64,000 nt of DNA from contig CANQLI010000005.1 in assembly GCA_947624675.1 (NCBI GenBank), forward strand, positions 1-64,000. The letters run 5' to 3'. This document shows, piece after piece, positions 15,953 to 23,093 of the stretch. This DNA comes from an uncultured Clostridia bacterium (GTDB taxonomy: Bacteria > Bacillota > Clostridia > Oscillospirales > Ruminococcaceae). Both the position numbers and the translations under genes were made by a program. Numbering within the stretch: the stretch's first letter is position 1; every line of letters begins with the position of its first letter. Under the pieces are notes generated by a model. The model did not search any database. It saw nothing but the letters and a program-made list of their open reading frames with translations, and was not told where the DNA came from.

Positions 15953-16561
15953 TTAAACTGTTGCTTTTTTAAATATCCTCTTATATGCCTGAGAAATTAC
16001 TGGAAGGAAAAACGATACCATAACTATCTCTATCGGAAGCATTACACAGTTTTTAATAAGCCTCGGTGTAAACCATATCCGAAAAGCCGTCCATTCCGAA
16101 GCTGACATAAAGGGAAAATTCCTGTTGGTATAACAATAATAAAGTACCGCCGAATTGAGCACAAGATTACAAAGCAGCACAACTATCACTCTTGATATAA
16201 TACCCGAAATAACAATGGACTTTCCCGTTGTCTTTTTGTAAAGGAATATTCCGTAAATAAGTGCGATTATAATTTTTACTAAAAGAAGCCCGAAGTTATA
16301 ATCTCTGGCCTTATATCCGTCCAAAATATATCCTATTATGTCAACTCCGATATTTGAGATTATACAGACAACAGGACCGTACAGCATTGCGATAGCCATA
16401 ATTCCAATAAATGAAACTGTTATTCTTAGATCTTCGGTGATATTTATCGCCATATTTCTCAGCACTATCGAAAGCGCCATCAAAACGCCGCACACCGTAA
16501 GAGTGCTTACCTTTCTAAGCTCCGCAGCCGAGTCTTTAAACAAATTAAAAAAGCCTTTCAT
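15953..16561 (-). CDS. folT: Folate-specific ECF transporter S component
   Basis: Substrate-binding membrane subunit of an energy-coupling-factor importer for folates, about 202 residues. Five or six hydrophobic segments are visible. The region NITEDLRITVSFIGIMAIAMLYGPVVC is typical of the folate S component. The ATG at 16561 is chosen because AGGAGGT (16568-16574) lies 6 bases upstream. The identification is strengthened by a tetrahydrofolate riboswitch in the leader (16622-16726). The shared ECF module (EcfA1, EcfA2, EcfT) is not in the window, so this is a group II solitary S component. Confidence 0.9.
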   Translation of the reverse strand: MKGFFNLFKDSAAELRKVSTLTVCGVLMALSIVLRNMAINITEDLRITVSFIGIMAIAMLYGPVVCIISNIGVDIIGYILDGYKARDYNFGLLLVKIIIALIYGIFLYKKTTGKSIVISGIISRVIVVLLCNLVLNSAVLYYCYTNRNFPFMSASEWTAFRIWFTPRLIKNCVMLPIEIVMVSFFLPVISQAYKRIFKKATV

Positions 16562-16621
16562 TTTAATACCTCCTAAAAATATGCCTTGTGCATATTGGAG
16601 CAAAATGAAAAGCTTCAGTAT

Positions 16622-16726
16622 GCATTCAGCGGGATGCGAAAACCAAACCGCAAGCAAAAGCTTTTCGTTTAAACAGCAACTCCCCGTCTGTTAACACTTA
16701 ACGCTTGGTTTTCTACTCTGTAATGC
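16622..16726 (-). promoter_or_regulatory. Tetrahydrofolate (THF) riboswitch upstream of folT
   Basis: Minus strand. P1 is GCATT(A)CAG paired with CTGAATGC at the two ends. P2 pairs GAAAACCAA with TTGGTTTTC. The conserved junction strings AGAGTAG, GCGTTAAGTGT, AACGAA, GCGG and GCATCCCG occur in the order known for the THF-I class. A short hairpin (16579-16595, ATATGC/GCATAT) then runs into TTTTT immediately before the folT ribosome-binding site. It may be the expression platform. Known members of this class turn off folate uptake when reduced folate is plentiful. Confidence 0.92.
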
Positions 16727-16737
16727 GATATATTTTT

Positions 16738-17700
16738 TTAATAAGCCGTGTCGTTTAAGATTTTATAAAGCTCGTCCTCAAAGGGCTTCTTCATCGAAAG
16801 AGCTTCTTGTATATCAACATCGTAAACCTTATTATCCTTAAGACCTACTACTCTGTTGCCAATACCCTTTTCCAGCAGTTCAACAGCATGGTATCCCATC
16901 TGCGTTGCAACAACTCTGTCACGGACCGTCGGCGAACCGCCTCTCTGAACATGGCCCAAAATCGTCGCCCTTGATTCAATTCCCGTCTTTTCCTCAATAT
17001 CCTTTGCTATCTGTCCAGCATTTCCTATTCCCTCAGCAACTATCAAAACAGAGTGGGTCTTTCCGCTGGAACGGTTGTCAAGAATATTCTTTATGATTGC
17101 GTCAATGTCAAATCCTTTTTCAACTACAATAGCCGCCTCTGCTCCAACAGCAACAGCGACATTCACCGCTATGTAACCTGCGTTTCTTCCCATAACTTCG
17201 ACAACCGAACATCTGTCATGAGACTGTGTCGTATCCTTAAGCTTATCAACCATCTCCATAGCAGTATTCATTGCGGTATCATACCCGATAGTATACTCTG
17301 TACAGGCGATGTCATTATCTATTGTTCCCGGAAGTCCTATACAAGGTACTCCGTGGGAAGAAAGATCGGCAGCTCCTCGAAACGAGCCGTCCCCGCCTAT
17401 AACAACAATTCCGTCAAGTCCTAACTCCTTACATTTATCTACTGCCTTTTTAACTCCCTCCTGAGTTTTAAACTCAAGACATCTCGCAGTATAGAGAATA
17501 GTTCCTCCTCTTTGGATTATACCCGAAACGCTTCTAGCGTTCATCTCAACAATATCGCCGTTTATAAGTCCGTTATATCCTCTTAATATTCCCAAAACCT
17601 TCATACCCTTTGTAAGAGCCGCTCTTGTGACTGCCCTTACAGCAGCATTCATTCCGGGTGCATCTCCACCGCTTGTCAAAATTCCTATTGTCTTTGACAT
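16738..17700 (-). CDS. pfkA: ATP-dependent 6-phosphofructokinase
   Basis: Phosphorylates fructose 6-phosphate in glycolysis, 320 residues, the canonical bacterial length. The ATP site GILTSGGDAPGMNAAVR is at the N terminus. The catalytic segment is PGTIDNDIACTEYTIGYDTA with the family's TIDND. Allosteric and substrate arginines lie in ILGHVQRGGSPTVRDR. The ATG at 17700 has AGGAGG 8 bases upstream and is preferred to the in-frame start at 17721. The stop lies only 11 bases before the THF riboswitch, so folT could be reached by read-through from pfkA. Confidence 0.97.
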   Translation of the reverse strand: MSKTIGILTSGGDAPGMNAAVRAVTRAALTKGMKVLGILRGYNGLINGDIVEMNARSVSGIIQRGGTILYTARCLEFKTQEGVKKAVDKCKELGLDGIVVIGGDGSFRGAADLSSHGVPCIGLPGTIDNDIACTEYTIGYDTAMNTAMEMVDKLKDTTQSHDRCSVVEVMGRNAGYIAVNVAVAVGAEAAIVVEKGFDIDAIIKNILDNRSSGKTHSVLIVAEGIGNAGQIAKDIEEKTGIESRATILGHVQRGGSPTVRDRVVATQMGYHAVELLEKGIGNRVVGLKDNKVYDVDIQEALSMKKPFEDELYKILNDTAY

Positions 17701-17756
17701 TCTTTCATCCTCCTGATACATTGAAAACTCAAAAAAGGTAATACCCTCTAAATATC

Positions 17757-17784
17757 ATATTAACACATTTTTCTAAAAAGTCAA
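17757..17784 (-). promoter_or_regulatory. Probable promoter of pfkA
   Basis: TTGACT (17779-17784) and TAATAT (17757-17762) have a 16-base spacer on the minus strand. The -10 match is moderate. Confidence 0.55.
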
Positions 17785-17822
17785 TACAAAATCATTTTAT
17801 ACATTGTCTAAAACTTTTGTCG

Positions 17823-19583
17823 TTATTGACTTATACCTGACGAAATATAGACTGTGACCTGCTCATTTTCAACAATGTTCACATCATCACCGGGTTTAAG
17901 AGTTTTATCGCCTGAAACAACTCTTGTTATAAAGCCGTACTCAACAGAATCGCTGTACTCATATTCGTATATATAAGAGATCTTACTTTCATTGAGCATA
18001 GTAAAGTAATCGTTTGATGTGATTCCCTCGTAGCTCGGCAATGAAACCTTTCCGCTTCCGACACTTATCTCAAGCTTAAGAGTTAGTCCTCCTGTAGGAT
18101 TGTACTCAACATCGGCAGGAATGCTCTGACTTACGATAACACCCTCATCATACTCGTCGCTTGTTACATCAACCGTCTCAACATAAAAATCGTTTTCGAT
18201 AGATTCCTTAACTCCCTGATAGCTGAGCCCCACAAGATTAGGCATAATCGCTCCCTGTCCGTAATCCATCTCGCTCGTTGCTTCGGTATCTTCCTCATTA
18301 TCCGTCTGATCGGTCACATCGTGTGATGACGGCTGTGTAGTCGCCTGTGAAGAAGGAGCAATGGTTTCAGTCTGTACTATGGCTGAACTTTCATTATTAG
18401 ATGACTCCGGAGTAAACATACTTGCAAGAAGATAAAGTCCTATCCCCACAATAACAGCCAACACGACTGCTGTTATGATAGTCTTTAAAAGATTAGTCTT
18501 ATTCTCCTCGCCGTCCTCCTCATCTTCCGATTCGTCAAAATTTATCTCCGGACGCTTTTTTACCGGGGGCTTTTCACTCTCCTGCTTAGTGATAAGCTGT
18601 GTTGAGCCCTTTTCATGCTCAACAAGCGTAGGCTGTTCAAAAAGCTTTGTGACAAGCTCGGTTATCGTCTGTATACGCTCTTTATGATCAAGACAAAGTC
18701 CCTGCATTATAACATCAGAGATATGCCTTGGCACATCGGGGTTTATCTGCCACAGCGGTGAAATGTTATCAACATTCTGGCGTCTTGTCGCGCTGGGCGG
18801 AGCAGATAGAGAGAGTATCTTGTAAAGCACGGCACACATACCGTAAACATCTGTGTATGTACCAAGCCAGTCTGTTCCCCGATACTGCTCAGGCGCAGCA
18901 TATCCTGGATTAAGGTCCGCCGTAAGGTCGCCGTCAGCAATCCTCGCAGAAGTTATACTGAAGCCGATGAGCTTTATCTCTCCCTTAGTAGTTAAAAGAG
19001 TATTTTCGGGCGAGATCCCGCCGTGGATTATTCCGGCATTGTGTATAAGCCCGAGAGTTGTGAAAATCGGAGGAAACAGTCTTTTGACCTGTGCCCATGT
19101 AAGCTTGTTTCCCGACTTTAAAAACTTTTTAAGAGTAATACCCTCTATATAAGGAGATACCGCATACATCGTATTATTTGCGGCAAACATATCCGTTGCA
19201 GGAACTATATTTGAGAGATTTCTCATCCTTGAAAGGATCTTGTTAAGCTCAGCAAACTCCGCCATATATGTCTTGTATTTATCAACGCTTTGAGAGGATA
19301 CGATCACCTTATTGCTGCCGCTGTTTCTTGTACAAAGGCTTTCCGGCATATATTCGTGAATCACGACCTTTTCGTCATTCATCATATCATATCCGATATA
19401 AGAAGCTCCCTCGCCATTGTAAGACAGCACCTTTCCGACAAGATACCTGTCGTCAAGCGTGGTTTTTGGCGGAAGATATATCTTTATATAGGGCGAATCA
19501 GAAGAATAGCTGCAATAGTCACAGCTTCCGTCTTCATTAAGCTTATTCATACAGCCCATACAAAGCTCCTTTGAATAATCCAT
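17823..19583 (-). CDS. Zinc-ribbon pseudokinase with PASTA domains
   Basis: About 586 residues. An N-terminal CMGCM...CDYC ribbon (about 8-27) precedes a Ser/Thr-kinase-like domain (about 35-305), then an acidic linker, one membrane helix (LLKTIITAVVLAVIVGIGLY) and two extracellular PASTA modules (PNLVGLSYQGVKESI..., LPSYEGITSNDYF...). The layout recalls PrkC/PknB sensors of muropeptides. However, the kinase motifs are broken: the beta-3 Lys is His (VVIHEYMP), HRD is HGG (IIHGGISPEN), and DFG is GFS (KLIGFS). APE survives as AAPEQY. It is therefore probably a catalytically dead sensor or scaffold. ATG 19583 has GGAGG 5 bases upstream. An in-frame ATG at 19616 lacks one. Confidence 0.85.
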   Translation of the reverse strand: MDYSKELCMGCMNKLNEDGSCDYCSYSSDSPYIKIYLPPKTTLDDRYLVGKVLSYNGEGASYIGYDMMNDEKVVIHEYMPESLCTRNSGSNKVIVSSQSVDKYKTYMAEFAELNKILSRMRNLSNIVPATDMFAANNTMYAVSPYIEGITLKKFLKSGNKLTWAQVKRLFPPIFTTLGLIHNAGIIHGGISPENTLLTTKGEIKLIGFSITSARIADGDLTADLNPGYAAPEQYRGTDWLGTYTDVYGMCAVLYKILSLSAPPSATRRQNVDNISPLWQINPDVPRHISDVIMQGLCLDHKERIQTITELVTKLFEQPTLVEHEKGSTQLITKQESEKPPVKKRPEINFDESEDEEDGEENKTNLLKTIITAVVLAVIVGIGLYLLASMFTPESSNNESSAIVQTETIAPSSQATTQPSSHDVTDQTDNEEDTEATSEMDYGQGAIMPNLVGLSYQGVKESIENDFYVETVDVTSDEYDEGVIVSQSIPADVEYNPTGGLTLKLEISVGSGKVSLPSYEGITSNDYFTMLNESKISYIYEYEYSDSVEYGFITRVVSGDKTLKPGDDVNIVENEQVTVYISSGISQ

Positions 19584-19750
19584 AAAGTCCTCCATTCGAT
19601 CAGGGTCGTTACCCATCTTTGATCACAGCAAATCACAGTATGATCTTATGTGATATAACATCAAAAGATTATAAGCTAAAAGCAAAATCATACCCATCGC
19701 CTGACAGACGAAGGGCGACAAATACCAAAGTATCCACAGTTTTTCTATTA
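19584..19750 (-). other. Long 5' leader of the pseudokinase gene
   Basis: About 165 bases of leader follow the promoter. It contains a GC-rich hairpin CGCC/GGCG (about 19697-19716) flanked by purine-rich strings. It does not match the riboswitch classes I know, including c-di-GMP, c-di-AMP and T-box. Function unknown. Confidence 0.4.
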
Positions 19751-19755
19751 TATGT

Positions 19756-19784
19756 ATTTTATCAACTAAGGCTTATTTAGTCAA
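19756..19784 (-). promoter_or_regulatory. Promoter of the pseudokinase gene
   Basis: TTGACT (19779-19784) and TAAAAT (19756-19761) have a 17-base spacer on the minus strand. Confidence 0.68.
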
Positions 19785-20038
19785 TATTTTCGGGTTAATT
19801 GTAGACTTTTAGCAATAATTTGTTTTATTTCTGTAATAATTAAACACACGGTTTTTGTGAGATATTACATACTTTGATGTTTTGCGACTAAAATGTTAAA
19901 ATTTTACAAATAGCAAAATATGAGGCTTTAGATAACGGACATCTCCCGAAAACAAATTACTTGTGTCTATGTACATATGCCGCCGTTATAAATGCTTATG
20001 CAAAACTTTACCATATGATACATAATTTGTCCTGTATT
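19785..20038. other. Intergenic A/T-rich region with an inverted repeat
   Basis: No open frame of interest lies here. The notable structure is ATAACGG (19932-19938) facing CCGTTAT (19983-19989) across 44 bases. No clear terminator for the gene ending at 20039 is seen. The spacer is otherwise A/T-rich and unexplained. Confidence 0.4.
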
Positions 20039-20785
20039 TTAAAGTCCCGCAGGATACACTGTTTTGACCTTTGAAGAAATATATTCTCCGTCCTTTACCT
20101 CAACGGTAAGAGCTCTTGCCTGTTCATTTTCGGCTGTATCGAGGAAGTAATATTTATATGTGTAAACTTCGGTATCATCTCCCTTATACTCGACGGTATA
20201 AGGATCAATATTGATTTCATTTTCAACTCTTGAAAACTTATCTCCCTTTGAAAACTTGGAAAGCTTTATCTCACCGTCCGTTTCAATTCCCTTGTAGCTT
20301 TCCTCCATAACGGTAAAGTCATAATGAACTACCGACGAGACCTTATCATTATCCGCCATAACGGTTATGAGCCACTTTGGCATAACCACCCCGTCTGCCT
20401 TTACGGTATCTGCTGACTCACATATATAAGAAAACTTGATATAATCGCTTACACCGGAATATGTCGATTTATCCGAAAGGTTAAGATCACTTAGCTTTAA
20501 GACCTCATCGGTAGAATGTCCTATTGTCTTAGACAATATCTGAGCCTTTTGTTCGCTTTCACTTTTTGAAAACTCAATGATCAAAACTGCGATAAGGACT
20601 ATAACTATTATGGCAATAATGCACACTCCTATGATCATTGCCTTTTTATTTTTAGACTTAAACCATATATTCTGTGGATCATTATCCTCTTTTTTTACGC
20701 TGTTAGGCACCACAAGCTCAGCTCCGCAGTTTATGCAGAACTTTTCATCTGATGAATTGTTTGTTTTGCACTTAGGACAAATCAT
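20039..20785 (-). CDS. Zinc-ribbon single-pass membrane protein
   Basis: 248 residues. A CPKC...CINCG zinc ribbon (residues 3-21) opens the protein. A cytoplasmic charged linker leads to a membrane helix (about 50-75, MIIGVCIIAIIVIVLIAVLII). An extracytoplasmic domain of about 170 residues rich in Lys, Asp and Glu follows, which I do not recognise. It starts 18 bases after the topoisomerase A subunit and probably shares that transcript. The same ribbon-plus-helix plan occurs in the pseudokinase encoded just downstream. Function unknown. Confidence 0.7.
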   Translation of the reverse strand: MICPKCKTNNSSDEKFCINCGAELVVPNSVKKEDNDPQNIWFKSKNKKAMIIGVCIIAIIVIVLIAVLIIEFSKSESEQKAQILSKTIGHSTDEVLKLSDLNLSDKSTYSGVSDYIKFSYICESADTVKADGVVMPKWLITVMADNDKVSSVVHYDFTVMEESYKGIETDGEIKLSKFSKGDKFSRVENEINIDPYTVEYKGDDTEVYTYKYYFLDTAENEQARALTVEVKDGEYISSKVKTVYPAGL

Positions 20786-20803
20786 AGCTTAAGCCTCCTT
20801 AAA

Positions 20804-23041
20804 TTAAAATGTAAGCTGATCGGGATCCTCAAGGTCTTTTGCAAACGAGCCTGCGGCAGGAATATTTCTGACCTTGTATTTCCCTAGCTCCTGAGCCTTT
20901 TCCTCATCTATTATGAATGCCTTTTCAAGAAGGTTTTTCCCTTTGAGCGTCAAGGCATTTACTCCTATTGTATCTCTTGTCGCCTTTGGAAGTATCATTC
21001 CTGTATTAAAAATAATCATCCGTTCATTTGTGGATTTAAGCATTAAAAATGTATCTTCTTTAATGTGAAACGCCTCTACAAGCTTTGACTTTGAACCGTA
21101 TGCGTTAGCAAGCTTTTTACGGTTCGTCTTTGTTTTGTAAGCATTAAGGCTTACCTTAGCGACCTTTCCGTTTTCAAAAACGAATATCATATATCCGCTG
21201 TAATCGGTAGTTTCTACCATATACTTACAGTTTTCTCCCTGTTCAAACGAAAGCTTAGCCGCAACAAAGTCGCCCATTGCCGACGCTTTTGTATCCGGAA
21301 AATCATCAGCCTTTGACTTGTAAACGGTAGCGTTATCTGTAAAGAACAAAAGCTCAGCTTTGTTAGACGACTCTATCTCCTGAGTGATAACATCTCCGTC
21401 TTTAAGCTTTTGTGTGTTAGCCATCCTGAGTGACTGAGGTGTTATCTTTTTAAAATATCCGCTTCTCGACATAAAGAAGGTGCATTTATAATCCTCGACC
21501 TCCTGTATATCAACAGTCTCATCCTCGTCGCCGGAAAAATAAAGCTCTGTTTTTCTCGGCTGACCGTATTTTTTAGACACATCGCCAAGCTCTTTTATTA
21601 TAATGCTTTTAACTCTTCTCTCGCTTTCGAGAATAGCCTCCATATCGGCAATATCCGCAACAAGCTCTGAGATCTCTTTTGTGCGCTTTAAAATATACTC
21701 CCTGTTTAAATGGCGAAGCTTTATCTCAGCGACATATTCCGCTTGAATCTCATCTATTGAAAAGCCTATCATAAGATTCGGAACAACCTCTGATTCCTCT
21801 TCCGTCTCCCTTACGATTTTAATAGCTTTATCTATATCTAAGAGTATTTTTTCAAGTCCCTTTAAAAGATGAAGCTTGTCCTTTTTCTTTTTAAGGTCAA
21901 AAGCTACCCGGCGCTTTACACAGTCCTTTCTGAAAGCGATCCACTCATCGAGAATATCGTATACCCCAATTACTCTCGGATAACCGTGTACAAGTATATT
22001 GAAGTTACAAGAAAAAGTGTCCATAAGCGGGGTAGTTTTGTATAGCTTCTGCATAAGCTTATCGGGATCTATCCCACGCTTGAGGTCTATTGCGATTTTA
22101 AGACCGTTTAAGTCGGTTTCGTCACGGATATACTGAATCTCCTTTATCTTGCCGAGCTTTATAAGTGAAATTATCTTTTCAATTATCGCTTCGACAGTTG
22201 TTGTAGGCGGTATCTCGGTGATCTCTATAACATTATCCTTTTTGTCATAAGAGTACCTTGCTCTGATCTTGACCGAGCCCTTTCCCGTTCTGTAAATCTT
22301 TTCAAGCTCCTCTTCGTTATAAAGCATCAAAGCTCCGGTCGAAAAGTCGGGTCCCTTTAGAGTTTCGAGAAGATTATAGGACGGATTTTTCATATACATA
22401 ATCGTTGATTCACAAAGCTCTTTTAGATTGAACGAGCACACATTACTTGCCATAGAAACGCCTATTCCTATGTTTGAGTTTACCAATATCGAAGGGAATG
22501 AAGCAGGAAGCAGGGTAGGCTCTAACATAGTGTTGTCGTAATTCGGCTGAAAATCCACCGTTTCCTTATCAATATCGGAAAACAACTCCGCACATATAGG
22601 CTCAAGCTTTACTTCTGTGTAACGCGAAGCTGCGAAAGCCATATCTCTCGAATAAGATTTTCCGAAGTTACCTTTAGAATCCACATAAGGATGTAAAAGC
22701 GCCCCGTTTCCCCTTGACATTCTCACCATAGTTTCATAGATCGCCTGATCTCCGTGCGGGTTAAGACGCATCGTCTGTCCAACAACATTAGCAGACTTTG
22801 TTCTCGCCCCGCTCAATAGACCCATCTTATACATAGTATACAAAAGCTTTCTATGTGATGGTTTAAAGCCGTCGATCTCCGGAAAGGCTCTTGAAACTAT
22901 CACGCTCATAGCGTATGGCATATAGTTTTTCTCAAGTGTTTCTGTTATTCTTTCCTCAACGACCTCGCCTGCTCCCTCTATAAAAGCATTCTTCATAGGA
23001 TCGGTTTTTATCCTCTCTTGTGTCCTTTTCTTTTTTGGCAT
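20804..23041 (-). CDS. Type IIA topoisomerase subunit A (topoisomerase IV/gyrase-like)
   Basis: DNA breakage-reunion subunit, 745 residues, shorter than a typical GyrA of about 800 or more. The catalytic Tyr sits in FAASRYTEVKL (about residue 130). The quinolone-region segment reads NPHGDQAIYET, with Gln where the Ser of the drug-binding pair usually stands. A coiled-coil region (about 370-480) and a C-terminal DNA-wrapping domain follow, without a clear GyrA box (QRRGGKG). It belongs to a divergent clostridial topoisomerase IV-like group. The B subunit lies 52 bases upstream in the same operon. It probably decatenates or relaxes DNA. Confidence 0.85.
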   Translation of the reverse strand: MPKKKRTQERIKTDPMKNAFIEGAGEVVEERITETLEKNYMPYAMSVIVSRAFPEIDGFKPSHRKLLYTMYKMGLLSGARTKSANVVGQTMRLNPHGDQAIYETMVRMSRGNGALLHPYVDSKGNFGKSYSRDMAFAASRYTEVKLEPICAELFSDIDKETVDFQPNYDNTMLEPTLLPASFPSILVNSNIGIGVSMASNVCSFNLKELCESTIMYMKNPSYNLLETLKGPDFSTGALMLYNEEELEKIYRTGKGSVKIRARYSYDKKDNVIEITEIPPTTTVEAIIEKIISLIKLGKIKEIQYIRDETDLNGLKIAIDLKRGIDPDKLMQKLYKTTPLMDTFSCNFNILVHGYPRVIGVYDILDEWIAFRKDCVKRRVAFDLKKKKDKLHLLKGLEKILLDIDKAIKIVRETEEESEVVPNLMIGFSIDEIQAEYVAEIKLRHLNREYILKRTKEISELVADIADMEAILESERRVKSIIIKELGDVSKKYGQPRKTELYFSGDEDETVDIQEVEDYKCTFFMSRSGYFKKITPQSLRMANTQKLKDGDVITQEIESSNKAELLFFTDNATVYKSKADDFPDTKASAMGDFVAAKLSFEQGENCKYMVETTDYSGYMIFVFENGKVAKVSLNAYKTKTNRKKLANAYGSKSKLVEAFHIKEDTFLMLKSTNERMIIFNTGMILPKATRDTIGVNALTLKGKNLLEKAFIIDEEKAQELGKYKVRNIPAAGSFAKDLEDPDQLTF

Positions 23042-23093
23042 CTGTTTTTCTCCTTAACTGGTGCTTTAAAATTAACATCACATACGATTTTGA

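Noticed and set aside
19690-19740. c-di-AMP, c-di-GMP or other known riboswitch in the pseudokinase leader
   Set aside because: The CGCC/GGCG hairpin is present but the conserved core strings of these classes are not. Reported only as an unexplained leader.
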